NCBI GenBank assembly: GCA_020435185.1
Contig: JAGRAA010000175.1
Location: 1 to 13,321, forward strand
Direction of reading: 5' to 3'
Source: Bdellovibrionales bacterium
Lineage (GTDB): Bacteria; Bdellovibrionota; Bdellovibrionia; Bdellovibrionales; UBA1609
Length of the DNA stretch: 13,321 nt
The translations under genes and the position numbers were made by a program. Each line of letters opens with the position of its first letter. Position 1 is the stretch's first letter. The notes beneath the pieces are model-generated. The model had not been told where the DNA came from, searched no databases, and saw only the letters and a list, made by a program, of their open reading frames with translations. Below, in pieces: positions 7,407-13,321 of this stretch.

Positions 7407-8660
7407 TTACCTTTCAAGATACTCTTCAATTCGCAAAAGTTGATTGTATTTAGCAATTCTCTCGGATCGACATAGACTTCCGGTTTTAATTTGATGACAG
7501 CTCAAGGCCACAGCCAAATCCGCTATGGTGGTGTCCTCTGTTTCACCACTACGATGAGACATAACCGTCGCAAAACTCGCTTTGTGAGCCATAGATACGG
7601 CTTCTATCGCCTCTGTAAGAGATCCAATTTGATTGACCTTAACCAGCAAAGCATTAGCTGCAGATTTCTCAATACCCGTTTTTAATCTCTCTGTATTAGT
7701 AACAAACAAATCATCACCGACAAGCTGCAGGCTTTCTGATGCATGTTTATTTTTATTTATACTTGCATTAAATGCAGACCAGGCGTCCCAATCGTCTTCA
7801 CTAAATCCATCTTCAATACTCACCAACGGATATTTTTTTACCCATTCAGAATAAATAGAGCCGAGCTCTTCTCCAGAGATCCATTGATTTTCCCATTTAT
7901 ATTTTCCGTCTTTAAAAAGCTCAGTAGCTGCCACATCTAAAGCTAATGAAACATCTTCTCCAGCTCTATATCCAGCTTTCTCAATAGCTTCTGTTAACAA
8001 ATCAAGAGCCGCTACATTAGACTCGATTCGAGGAGCAAATCCACCCTCATCGCCCACAGAGGTAGCCAAATTTTTTGCCGATAAAATCTTCTTGAGTTGA
8101 TGAAACACCTCAGCCCCAGCTCGTAAAGTCTCTTTAAAACCACCCTCAATCTGAGGAACAATCATAAACTCTTGAACATCCAAACCATTGTCAGCATGAG
8201 CACCACCGTTTAAAACGTTCATTAACGGAGTAGGCAATTTGCGTGCATTCACACCACCAATATATTGAAACAAAGGCAAGTTGACGTCTTCGGCAGCCGC
8301 TTTTGCACAGGCTACAGAGACACCTAAAATAGCATTGGCACCTAAATTTGATTTGTTTTTCGACCCATCAAGCTCAATCAAAAACTCATCAATTTGTCCC
8401 TGCAAAGTAGCATCCCAACCCAGCAACTCAGGTCCAATTTTTTCATTTACATTGCTTACAGCCTTCTGTACTCCTTTGCCAAGATAACGCTTGCTATCTC
8501 CATCTCTTAATTCATGCGCTTCATGCGCTCCAGTAGATGCTCCTGAAGGGACTCCAAAACGACCAATCGCTCCACTTTCTAATGCTACCTCTACTTCAAC
8601 CGTAGGATTACCACGACTATCTAAAATTTCTCTTGCATGAACATCAATGATTGTAGACAT
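7407..8660 (-). CDS. eno: Enolase (phosphopyruvate hydratase)
   Basis: Enolase interconverts 2-phosphoglycerate and phosphoenolpyruvate in glycolysis. The product is 417 residues, slightly shorter than E. coli (432). All catalytic landmarks are present: the mobile loop SGASTGAHEA at 39-48, HADNGLDVQEF (155-165), Glu205 in GDEGGF, Mg2+ ligands Asp242, Glu283 and the GDD at 315-317, catalytic Lys341 in LLVKVNQIG, the signature MSHRSGETED (367-376) with His369-Arg370-Ser371, and Lys392 in IKTGSL. A Cys replaces the more usual Ser in SLCRSER; it is not catalytic. GGAGAG lies 7 bases before the ATG. Seventeen bases separate it from the upstream sensor-like gene, implying co-transcription. Confidence 0.98.
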   Translation of the reverse strand: MSTIIDVHAREILDSRGNPTVEVEVALESGAIGRFGVPSGASTGAHEAHELRDGDSKRYLGKGVQKAVSNVNEKIGPELLGWDATLQGQIDEFLIELDGSKNKSNLGANAILGVSVACAKAAAEDVNLPLFQYIGGVNARKLPTPLMNVLNGGAHADNGLDVQEFMIVPQIEGGFKETLRAGAEVFHQLKKILSAKNLATSVGDEGGFAPRIESNVAALDLLTEAIEKAGYRAGEDVSLALDVAATELFKDGKYKWENQWISGEELGSIYSEWVKKYPLVSIEDGFSEDDWDAWSAFNASINKNKHASESLQLVGDDLFVTNTERLKTGIEKSAANALLVKVNQIGSLTEAIEAVSMAHKASFATVMSHRSGETEDTTIADLAVALSCHQIKTGSLCRSERIAKYNQLLRIEEYLER

Positions 8661-8677
8661 TTTCTCTCTCCATTCTT

Positions 8678-9646
8678 TTAAATGTGCCCTTCAAGGTTAT
8701 CTAATTCATCTAAGCCATTCTGAACCGTTTTAGGGATTCTACATACAACATCATCCCACCCCACTCTCTTCATAGCAGATCGCACTTGAGCATCTTTTCT
8801 ACCTTGCCCAACAAGTAAGGTGATCAACTGCTGTGCTCGAGAAAGATAGTCATTCAGTCTCATAAACTCACTTCTAACCTCTGCTATTGGCTTTTTTATT
8901 TCTAAACTTTCTTCAGAACCGTCTAACAAAACGTTGGAGTGAACCATCAAGTTCTTAAAACTTTGATTCAACTTCTCTAACTGTTCATCTTTAAACAACA
9001 GTTCTTCATTCTTTTTTTGTAGCTGTTTTTGACTATCATCTAATGCTTCCATAAGACTATGCAAAAGATCTGGACTCACCGCTGTTCCTAAGTCGGCCTC
9101 CTGCAAAAGCGGTTGCTGCTCATCGGCCCAATCGATGGTAATGGTAGAATTTTGCCACTGCACATGAGAATAATCTTTACCTACATATTTGGGCAAAGAC
9201 TCTAAAACTGCCTTTAAATATTTAATGGTTAAAGGGTATTCATTTTCATCGATAGAAAAATGAAAACTTACACTTGAATCTGTAGATCTTACTTCACCAA
9301 CAGGAGGATCGGGAGACACAAAATAAGACAGCAACCGATGAGGCTGTAAATAAATGTCTTGAGGCTTCTGCATCATTCTCAAAACGCTGTCTAAAACCCC
9401 CCAAGATCGCAACTTGTAACTTTGCCTCCCCACCTTAGAAATCACATCGGTATCCGGAAAATGGCTCTCAACCAAGCTTTCTACAAAATCTAGAAAACGC
9501 TCCGTCTTATGACACTCCAACCACGAATTAGGGTCACGGATAAACTCCATGGGCAAATCAGTAAGCTCATACAGCTCAGAGGTAGCTATTCCTTGCTGAT
9601 CCAAAAAGTTTATTATTGAGTTGGTAATTTTTGCGCTAAAATACAC
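8678..9646 (-). CDS. Coiled-coil protein with AraC-sensor-like N-terminal domain, no DNA-binding domain
   Basis: The product is 322 residues from a GTG at 9646. An in-frame TAA three codons upstream fixes this as the earliest start, with a weak GGGG just ahead of it. Residues about 1-175 (opening IINFLDQQGIATSELYELTDLP, later SWGVLDSVLRMMQKPQD...LSYF, then FSIDENEYPLTIKYLKAVLES) resemble the ligand-sensing N-terminal domain of some AraC-type regulators. That resemblance is judged by eye and moderate. Residues about 203-240 form a Lys/Glu/Gln coiled coil. The C-terminus (about 250-322) is helical and charged, with no helix-turn-helix, kinase or cyclase motif. It lies 17 bases from eno, so expression is probably shared. 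It could be a cytoplasmic signalling or scaffold protein. Confidence 0.8.
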   Translation of the reverse strand: MYFSAKITNSIINFLDQQGIATSELYELTDLPMEFIRDPNSWLECHKTERFLDFVESLVESHFPDTDVISKVGRQSYKLRSWGVLDSVLRMMQKPQDIYLQPHRLLSYFVSPDPPVGEVRSTDSSVSFHFSIDENEYPLTIKYLKAVLESLPKYVGKDYSHVQWQNSTITIDWADEQQPLLQEADLGTAVSPDLLHSLMEALDDSQKQLQKKNEELLFKDEQLEKLNQSFKNLMVHSNVLLDGSEESLEIKKPIAEVRSEFMRLNDYLSRAQQLITLLVGQGRKDAQVRSAMKRVGWDDVVCRIPKTVQNGLDELDNLEGHI

Positions 9647-9674
9647 GCCCCATTATTATTACCATTTCATAGAG

Positions 9675-9700
9675 AAAACAATCTCTGGTGGAGATTTTTT
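9675..9700. terminator. Hairpin terminator between the CpaF operon and the sensor-eno unit
   Basis: AATCTC (9680-9685) pairs with GAGATT (9691-9696) across a 5-base loop. On the minus strand the tail is GTTTTC; on the plus strand six T (9695-9700) follow. The stem can extend past one mismatch through A/T pairs. It lies just after the CpaF stop, so transcription of the downstream unit probably starts afresh in the remaining 9647-9674 bases. A weak TTGTTT-N17-TAATAA pair lies just before the GTG. Confidence 0.5.
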
Positions 9701-9736
9701 ATTGCTGTCATAATTTTAAAATTTCTCTGCAAAAAT

Positions 9737-10855
9737 TTAAGAAGCCTCATCTAATTTCTTAAATTTTGATGAAGGAAAGGGAATATTGTTGTCCTCAATC
9801 TCATGCATAAAAGAGGGCAGATTGCCGCATGGCACAATTCCGCCTTTAAGCTTTCCATCAGGCATTTTGGTCAATCTGCTCATCGCAAAAATGGGAACCA
9901 CATCATAAGACCCATCCTGATTTTGGCCACGAACTTCAGAGATTTCAGCTATTTTACGGCTTCCGTCAGAATATCTGCTCGCCTGAACAACCAAATCAAC
10001 AGCACCGGCAATTTGGTACTTTAAAGCCTTGTCACTTAAACTAGAATCCGCTCCTTGAGCCAGTGCTTCTAGTCTGACCATAGCATCTGCAGCGCTATTT
10101 GCGTGCACAGTTCCTAAGCATCCTTTGTGCCCCGTGTTCATAGCTTGAATCAATTCAAAAGCTTCGGCGCCACGAACCTCTCCGACAATGATGCGATCGG
10201 GACGCAAACGCAAACTACTCTTTAACAAATCTCTAATGGTTACCTCACCTTTGCCCATTTCATCAGCCATACGAGTTTCAAAGAATACTGTATGATCATA
10301 GTCAATCTGAAGCTCAGTAGAATCCTCAATTACAATAATTCTTTGCCCAGGAGGAATTCTATTACAGAGCAATCCCAACAAAGTCGTCTTTCCTGAACCC
10401 GTTCCGCCACTCACCAAAATGTTTTTTCCCAGTTTCATAGACAAATCCAAAAACTGAGCGGCATCAACGCTTATAGCTCCAAAGCGAATCAAATCTTTAA
10501 AGGTCATTGACGTTGTTGAAAATTTTCGAATAGCTACAGTTGTTCCATTTCTTGCACATGGAGGGATCACCGCATGAATTCTAAATCCATTTGGCAAACG
10601 AGCGTCTAATCGAGGCTCTTCATCATTAATCCTTCTCCCCACACTTTGAGCAATATTATTCACAGCAGCTCGCAGAGTATCTTCATCAGCAAAATGCGCC
10701 GGAGTCTTTTTAATCTTTCCGCTGACCTCAATAAAAATATCATCAGGTCCATTGATCATTACTTCTGTCACTGATTCATCTTGTAAATAAGACCACACTG
10801 GTTCTAAAAAATTTTTAATGGCCGCTTCAAAAATTGAAAGCTCGTCATCATTCAT
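9737..10855 (-). CDS. cpaF: CpaF/TadA-type secretion ATPase
   Basis: This is a hexameric cytoplasmic ATPase of the type II/IV secretion superfamily. CpaF members power Tad/Flp pilus assembly. At 372 residues it is the compact core without the long N-terminal extension of many CpaF proteins. Visible motifs are the N-terminal domain signature VTEVMINGPDDIFIE (29-43), Arg-rich DARLPNGFRIHAV (84-96), Walker A GGTGSGKT (150-157), the Asp box IVIEDSTEL (174-182), Walker B RIIVGEVRG (221-229), and the His box CLGTVHAN (246-253). AAGGGG lies 6 bases before the ATG. It is third in an operon, 9 bases after the cupredoxin-like gene. No TadB/TadC membrane partner or pilin lies in the window, so the machine it serves is unknown. 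Confidence 0.92.
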   Translation of the reverse strand: MNDDELSIFEAAIKNFLEPVWSYLQDESVTEVMINGPDDIFIEVSGKIKKTPAHFADEDTLRAAVNNIAQSVGRRINDEEPRLDARLPNGFRIHAVIPPCARNGTTVAIRKFSTTSMTFKDLIRFGAISVDAAQFLDLSMKLGKNILVSGGTGSGKTTLLGLLCNRIPPGQRIIVIEDSTELQIDYDHTVFFETRMADEMGKGEVTIRDLLKSSLRLRPDRIIVGEVRGAEAFELIQAMNTGHKGCLGTVHANSAADAMVRLEALAQGADSSLSDKALKYQIAGAVDLVVQASRYSDGSRKIAEISEVRGQNQDGSYDVVPIFAMSRLTKMPDGKLKGGIVPCGNLPSFMHEIEDNNIPFPSSKFKKLDEAS

Positions 10856-10864
10856 TGCGCCCCC

Positions 10865-11356
10865 TTACTCTGATGCTGGCAAACGTATTTCTGGAGAAGA
10901 CTCTCCTCCAAACACGACTAATCGGCCTTGAGCTGAAGTTTCTGGGCACTGAAAGGAAAAGGATCCTTGAGCTTGAGGTTGGATATAGAAAGTTTTTATT
11001 TCTCCATAGTAGGTGGCATGGTGCTCACTAAAGGCATCTAAAACAAAACTAATATTTTTATTATTCTTATTAACATTCACAACGTTAATTTTATAACGCA
11101 AACCTTGTTTTACTCTTACTGTTGAAGGAACAAATCCATTTTCAGTATTCAAAACGACTAACTCATTAAGTGCTTTCTTTGACCCAAATACCATATCTAA
11201 AATATGGTCTTTAGGCCCTTCCTGGGAGGCTGGAGCACGACTCTCTTCTACAGGAGCGGATTTCATTCTTCGTGAAAAATCAAAATCCCATCCAGCGATA
11301 CAAACTGAGTTAGATAGTAAAATTATGAAAAAACCAAAGACAGCCTTTTTCATCAT
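10865..11356 (-). CDS. Exported cupredoxin-like protein lacking a complete copper site
   Basis: The product is 163 residues from the ATG at 11356. That start is preferred to a TTG at 11359 and an ATG at 11353 because TGATG couples it to the preceding stop and GAGGAG lies 8 bases upstream. A signal peptide (about 1-21) is followed by a linker with several Pro, Ala and Glu. Residues about 62-150 (LVVLNTENGFVPSTVRVKQG, later FVLDAFSEHHATYYGEIKTF, then SFSFQCPETSAQGRLVVFGG) resemble a Greek-key cupredoxin. The usual C-terminal Cys-x(n)-His-x(n)-Met ligand set is incomplete: Cys is present in QCPE but no His follows. It may be a structural cupredoxin fold in the periplasm. Its location between a small helical protein and a CpaF ATPase suggests a secretion-related role (inference). 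Confidence 0.72.
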   Translation of the reverse strand: MMKKAVFGFFIILLSNSVCIAGWDFDFSRRMKSAPVEESRAPASQEGPKDHILDMVFGSKKALNELVVLNTENGFVPSTVRVKQGLRYKINVVNVNKNNKNISFVLDAFSEHHATYYGEIKTFYIQPQAQGSFSFQCPETSAQGRLVVFGGESSPEIRLPASE

Positions 11357-11634
11357 CAATGCAACTCCTCGCGACTATGAAAATCTGCGAATTCTCTAGC
11401 TACTTCCATAGCCAAATAGCTTAATGTGGTAGGATCAAATCTTTCTAACTCTCTCATCAACTCTGAGACGTCTCCTTGATGTAAATTCACAGACTCTATG
11501 ACCCGAGTAAGGTCTTCGTAATGATTGGAAATTTCATCTAAAGCCGTAGTCCAATCTTGCTCCAAAACAGGATCAATAACCCCTAAGTTATAAAGAGCAT
11601 CAAAGACCGTTTGTAAATTCCCTTGTAAGTACAT
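11356..11634 (-). CDS. Small acidic all-helical protein, first gene of the CpaF operon
   Basis: The product is 92 residues from the ATG at 11634, with GGAGG at a 5-base spacing. An in-frame ATG at 11646 with its own AGAAGG is an alternative that adds four residues. The protein lacks a signal peptide or transmembrane segment, so it is cytoplasmic. It reads as a bundle of amphipathic helices with many Glu and Asp (VFDALYNLGVIDP, then helices through ELMRELERFDPTTLSYLAMEVAREF). The family is not recognised by function. Its stop TGA overlaps the start of the cupredoxin-like gene (TGATG), so the two are translationally coupled. A partner or regulator of the CpaF ATPase is possible but unproven. 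Confidence 0.78.
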   Translation of the reverse strand: MYLQGNLQTVFDALYNLGVIDPVLEQDWTTALDEISNHYEDLTRVIESVNLHQGDVSELMRELERFDPTTLSYLAMEVAREFADFHSREELH

Positions 11635-11670
11635 AGGTGCCTCCATTAAAGACCTTCTTTCATAGTCTTT

Positions 11671-11698
11671 TTATCGGATGCTCCCAGAGATTAATTTA
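11671..11698 (-). promoter_or_regulatory. FliA/sigma-28-like promoter candidate for the CpaF operon
   Basis: On the minus strand TAAA (11698-11695) is followed after 16 bases by TCCGATAA (11678-11671). The flagellar sigma-28 consensus is TAAA-N15-GCCGATAA, so seven of eight -10 bases match and the spacer is one base long. The predicted start falls about 18 bases before the ATG at 11646. A perfect TTGACA (11709-11704) lies upstream but has no -10 at the correct distance. Confidence 0.35.
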
Positions 11699-11756
11699 GC
11701 TCTTGTCAAGGCAACTAGACCATAGGACTGGAATAAATCTTGTATCTAAAAAGGCC

Positions 11757-12456
11757 GTGAAACCCCTTATTTCATTTATTGCTATTCTGCTGTTCTCCAG
11801 CTTTGTCTTTGCAGACAATCTTTGCCGAGATGTCTTTAAATTAGACATCAACACTAAAATTTCCATAAATACTCAATTGGTAGATACTCATACCCACTTG
11901 GGTCTACAAATTCCCCCTCCAAATTGGAGCTGGTGGGTTACCTTTAGGAAAGTCACAGAAGCCTTTACCCTGGGAGAAGGCTACTTGGGAGGAGTCGTCA
12001 CTCGTCTAAAACTGGTCGATGGAACATAGCAAACCATTAAACGGTATCGTCATAGACAAAACGCATACTCAGACGTAGAAAAGATGAAATATCTACAAGA
12101 ATACGAGTCCGAACTTCCTTTTAGAGTTGCTGATTATTCTGCCATTAAAAGAACTCGAAAGTATGTAGAAATTGAAACGCTCTTTGGTGAAGCGATAGAT
12201 TACTCCATTGAAAGACATTCAGAAAAAGAAAAGGCTCATATTGTTGACCAATATAATTTGGCTATTAAAAAAATGGCTCAATGGGCTCGACAAAAAAAAT
12301 AGATTCAACCTCGTACAAATAGGTAACGACCCTGTGGATCCGTCTTTACTCACACTAACGATTGAGTTATACAATAAATCCATCATCGGAATTCATCCTG
12401 GCAACATCCTTATTGAATCTACAACTGGAGATCTTATTCTCATCGATCCGGTATAG
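11757..12456 (+). pseudogene. Broken paralogue of the downstream exported kinase-like protein
   Basis: A signal peptide begins at GTG 11757 (KPLISFIAILLFSSFVFA); the frame is open upstream to TTG 11703. The remainder aligns along its whole length with the intact gene at 12460-13173. Shared blocks are C-x-D-x-F-x-LD after the signal peptide, GEGYLGGVV (glycine loop), VDGT...IKRY, EYESELPFRVADY, YVEIETLFG, IHPGNILIE and LILIDP. Two lesions are visible: an in-frame TAG at 12027-12029 within VDGT*QTIKRY, and a one-base insertion at the A8 tract 12292-12299, after which the alignment continues in the +1 frame to TAG 12454-12456. The span is 700 bases, one more than 233 codons, which fits a single extra base. 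Sequence divergence from the intact copy is high, so the duplication is old and the decay may be recent. Confidence 0.8.
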
Positions 12457-12459
12457 TTT

Positions 12460-13173
12460 ATGAATAGATCCATTATTATTGTAATTTTTTTTCTTATAAC
12501 CTTTTCGCAAGCAGTATATGCGACCAACACATGCATTGATGCTTTTGCGTTAGATCATCGTTCTAAAAATATTGTGTTGAATATTGCTTTAAGCCAAATT
12601 CCTGTCCACCAGGGCCTGCGAACAAACCCGTTAAAATCACAAAAACAGCTTACTCGTAAAAAAGTTTCTCTTACGACTCTACTTGGAGTGGGACAATTTG
12701 GGGGAAAGGTCTATCGCGTGGCTTTTGCTGATGGCTCCTTTGCGACTTACAAAAAATACACAAGAAGTGCTGTCCTCCGTATAGATCTGCAAAAAATGAA
12801 GTTTTGGAAAGACTACGAACAGGAACTACCCATAAGAGTAGCCGCCTACAATCACCCGATAAAGGATTTAAAATATGTGCAGGTAGAAAATGTCTTTGGA
12901 TCTACGGTAAAAAGTCTCTTAGAGAACCCTAACGTTCCCGATAAAATAAAATATCAAGTCAGAGAAAAATACCGTGAGATTTTTTTTAAAATTCATAGAT
13001 GGGCCTCACGCCACTCTGAGCAGGTTGAGCGCGTAGCTTTAATACGAAATGGCTATCAAGGTTACGATTTACTTGGGATCGTGCTTAAAAATAACCAAAC
13101 TTTGTGGCTACACCCAGACAATATCGTTATAGATGCTTTTACCGGAGAGTTTGTTTTAATCGACCCAGCCTAA
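12460..13173 (+). CDS. Exported protein with kinase-like N-loop and HPDN/IDP motifs, catalytic Asp absent
   Basis: The product is 237 residues with a signal peptide at about 1-21 (ends Q-A-V-Y-A), then TNTCIDAFALD. Residues 75-84 (LGVGQFGGKV) and 90-100 (ADGSFATYKKY) look like the glycine-rich loop and the VAIK-type Lys (98 or 99) of a protein-kinase N-lobe. YVQVENVFGSTV (139-150) resembles a hinge. HPDNIVID (218-225) and LIDP (233-236) resemble the catalytic-loop Asn and the DFG Asp of kinase-fold phosphotransferases (HGDLHPGN...LIDF). The catalytic Asp position before HP is Trp here (LWLHPDN). The chain stops right after IDP, before any activation loop. No Shine-Dalgarno is seen and the ATG lies 3 bases after the broken paralogue. 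Kinase kinship is inferred from motifs by eye; activity is doubtful. Confidence 0.75.
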   Translation: MNRSIIIVIFFLITFSQAVYATNTCIDAFALDHRSKNIVLNIALSQIPVHQGLRTNPLKSQKQLTRKKVSLTTLLGVGQFGGKVYRVAFADGSFATYKKYTRSAVLRIDLQKMKFWKDYEQELPIRVAAYNHPIKDLKYVQVENVFGSTVKSLLENPNVPDKIKYQVREKYREIFFKIHRWASRHSEQVERVALIRNGYQGYDLLGIVLKNNQTLWLHPDNIVIDAFTGEFVLIDPA

Positions 13174-13243
13174 ACTGGCCCACAAAAATGTTGTTAAGAA
13201 ATAGATTCTCTTTGATTTTGTGTCCGGATCTTGAAAAAGAAGA

Positions 13244-13321
13244 TTATTTTGTCAAAGAAGACTTAATAATTCTGGTGTTGTGATAATAAACATAGAGTTC
13301 AATGTGATGACTGAGCCTTTC
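13244..13321 (-). CDS. Possible 3' end of a transposase-like gene entering from the right edge
   Basis: A minus-strand frame is open from the window edge to TAA at 13244-13246 (25 codons). Its residues include IELYVYYHNTRIIKSSL, which recalls the C-terminal YI.YYN..RI...L pattern of IS3-type integrase-fold transposases, though N is replaced by H and the usual following LSP-x-x-YR is absent. The piece is too short for certainty and could be a chance frame. The rest of 13174-13243 shows no gene. Confidence 0.25.
   Translation of the reverse strand, partial: ERLSHHIELYVYYHNTRIIKSSLTK

Noticed and set aside
8281..8487. Open + strand frames inside eno
   Set aside because: They are antisense shadows of a highly conserved enzyme gene with no initiation signals.
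11704..11720. TTGACA and a TGG...TTGC-like element as sigma-70 or sigma-54 promoter for the CpaF operon
   Set aside because: No -10 hexamer occurs 16-18 bases after TTGACA, and the GG-GC spacing is too short for sigma-54.
13188..13283. 31-codon + strand ORF after the kinase-like gene
   Set aside because: It has no Shine-Dalgarno, no recognisable motif and lies in AT-rich sequence; chance is the simpler reading.

Overview
The window looks like chromosomal DNA from an AT-rich, Gram-negative bacterium. Signal peptides, an outer-membrane-type lipoprotein, an FtsB-like divisome protein and a CpaF-type secretion ATPase all point that way. The gene mix (compact CpaF, many small secreted proteins, GTG and TTG start candidates, low GC) suggests a predatory-type lineage such as Bdellovibrionota. 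That placement is inference; no rRNA or lineage marker is present.

Layout. At the left edge a + strand lipoprotein (32-658) converges on, and overlaps by 43 bp, a minus-strand housekeeping block: a small XRE regulator (4746-5024), DNA polymerase I (polA, 2129-4705) and a SAMHD1-like HD hydrolase (616-2136). A good sigma-70-type promoter sits just upstream of the XRE gene. An FtsB/DivIC-like divisome protein (5173-5505, minus) lies upstream of this block, with a long inverted repeat in its leader. From 5655 to 7273 is an accessory-looking insert: a translationally coupled pair of small secreted Cys-rich proteins (minus) and a divergent LysR regulator (+). Enolase (eno, 7407-8660) and, 17 bp upstream of it, a coiled-coil protein with an AraC-sensor-like N-terminus (8678-9646) form the next minus unit. 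A hairpin terminator separates them from a compact three-gene minus operon: small acidic helical protein (11356-11634), cupredoxin-like exported protein (10865-11356) and CpaF-type ATPase (9737-10855). It is preceded by a FliA/sigma-28-like promoter candidate.

The right end (11757-13173, +) holds the most unusual content: two tandem paralogues of an exported protein with a protein-kinase-like signature. It has a glycine-rich loop, a following Lys, a C-terminal HPxN motif and an IDP motif, but no catalytic Asp at the usual place. The upstream copy is broken by an in-frame TAG and a one-base shift at an A8 tract; the downstream copy is intact. At the right edge an open minus-strand frame of 25 codons faintly resembles the C-terminus of an IS3-type transposase.

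No rRNA, tRNA, CRISPR array or complete insertion sequence was seen. No gene-free stretch exceeds 300 bases.
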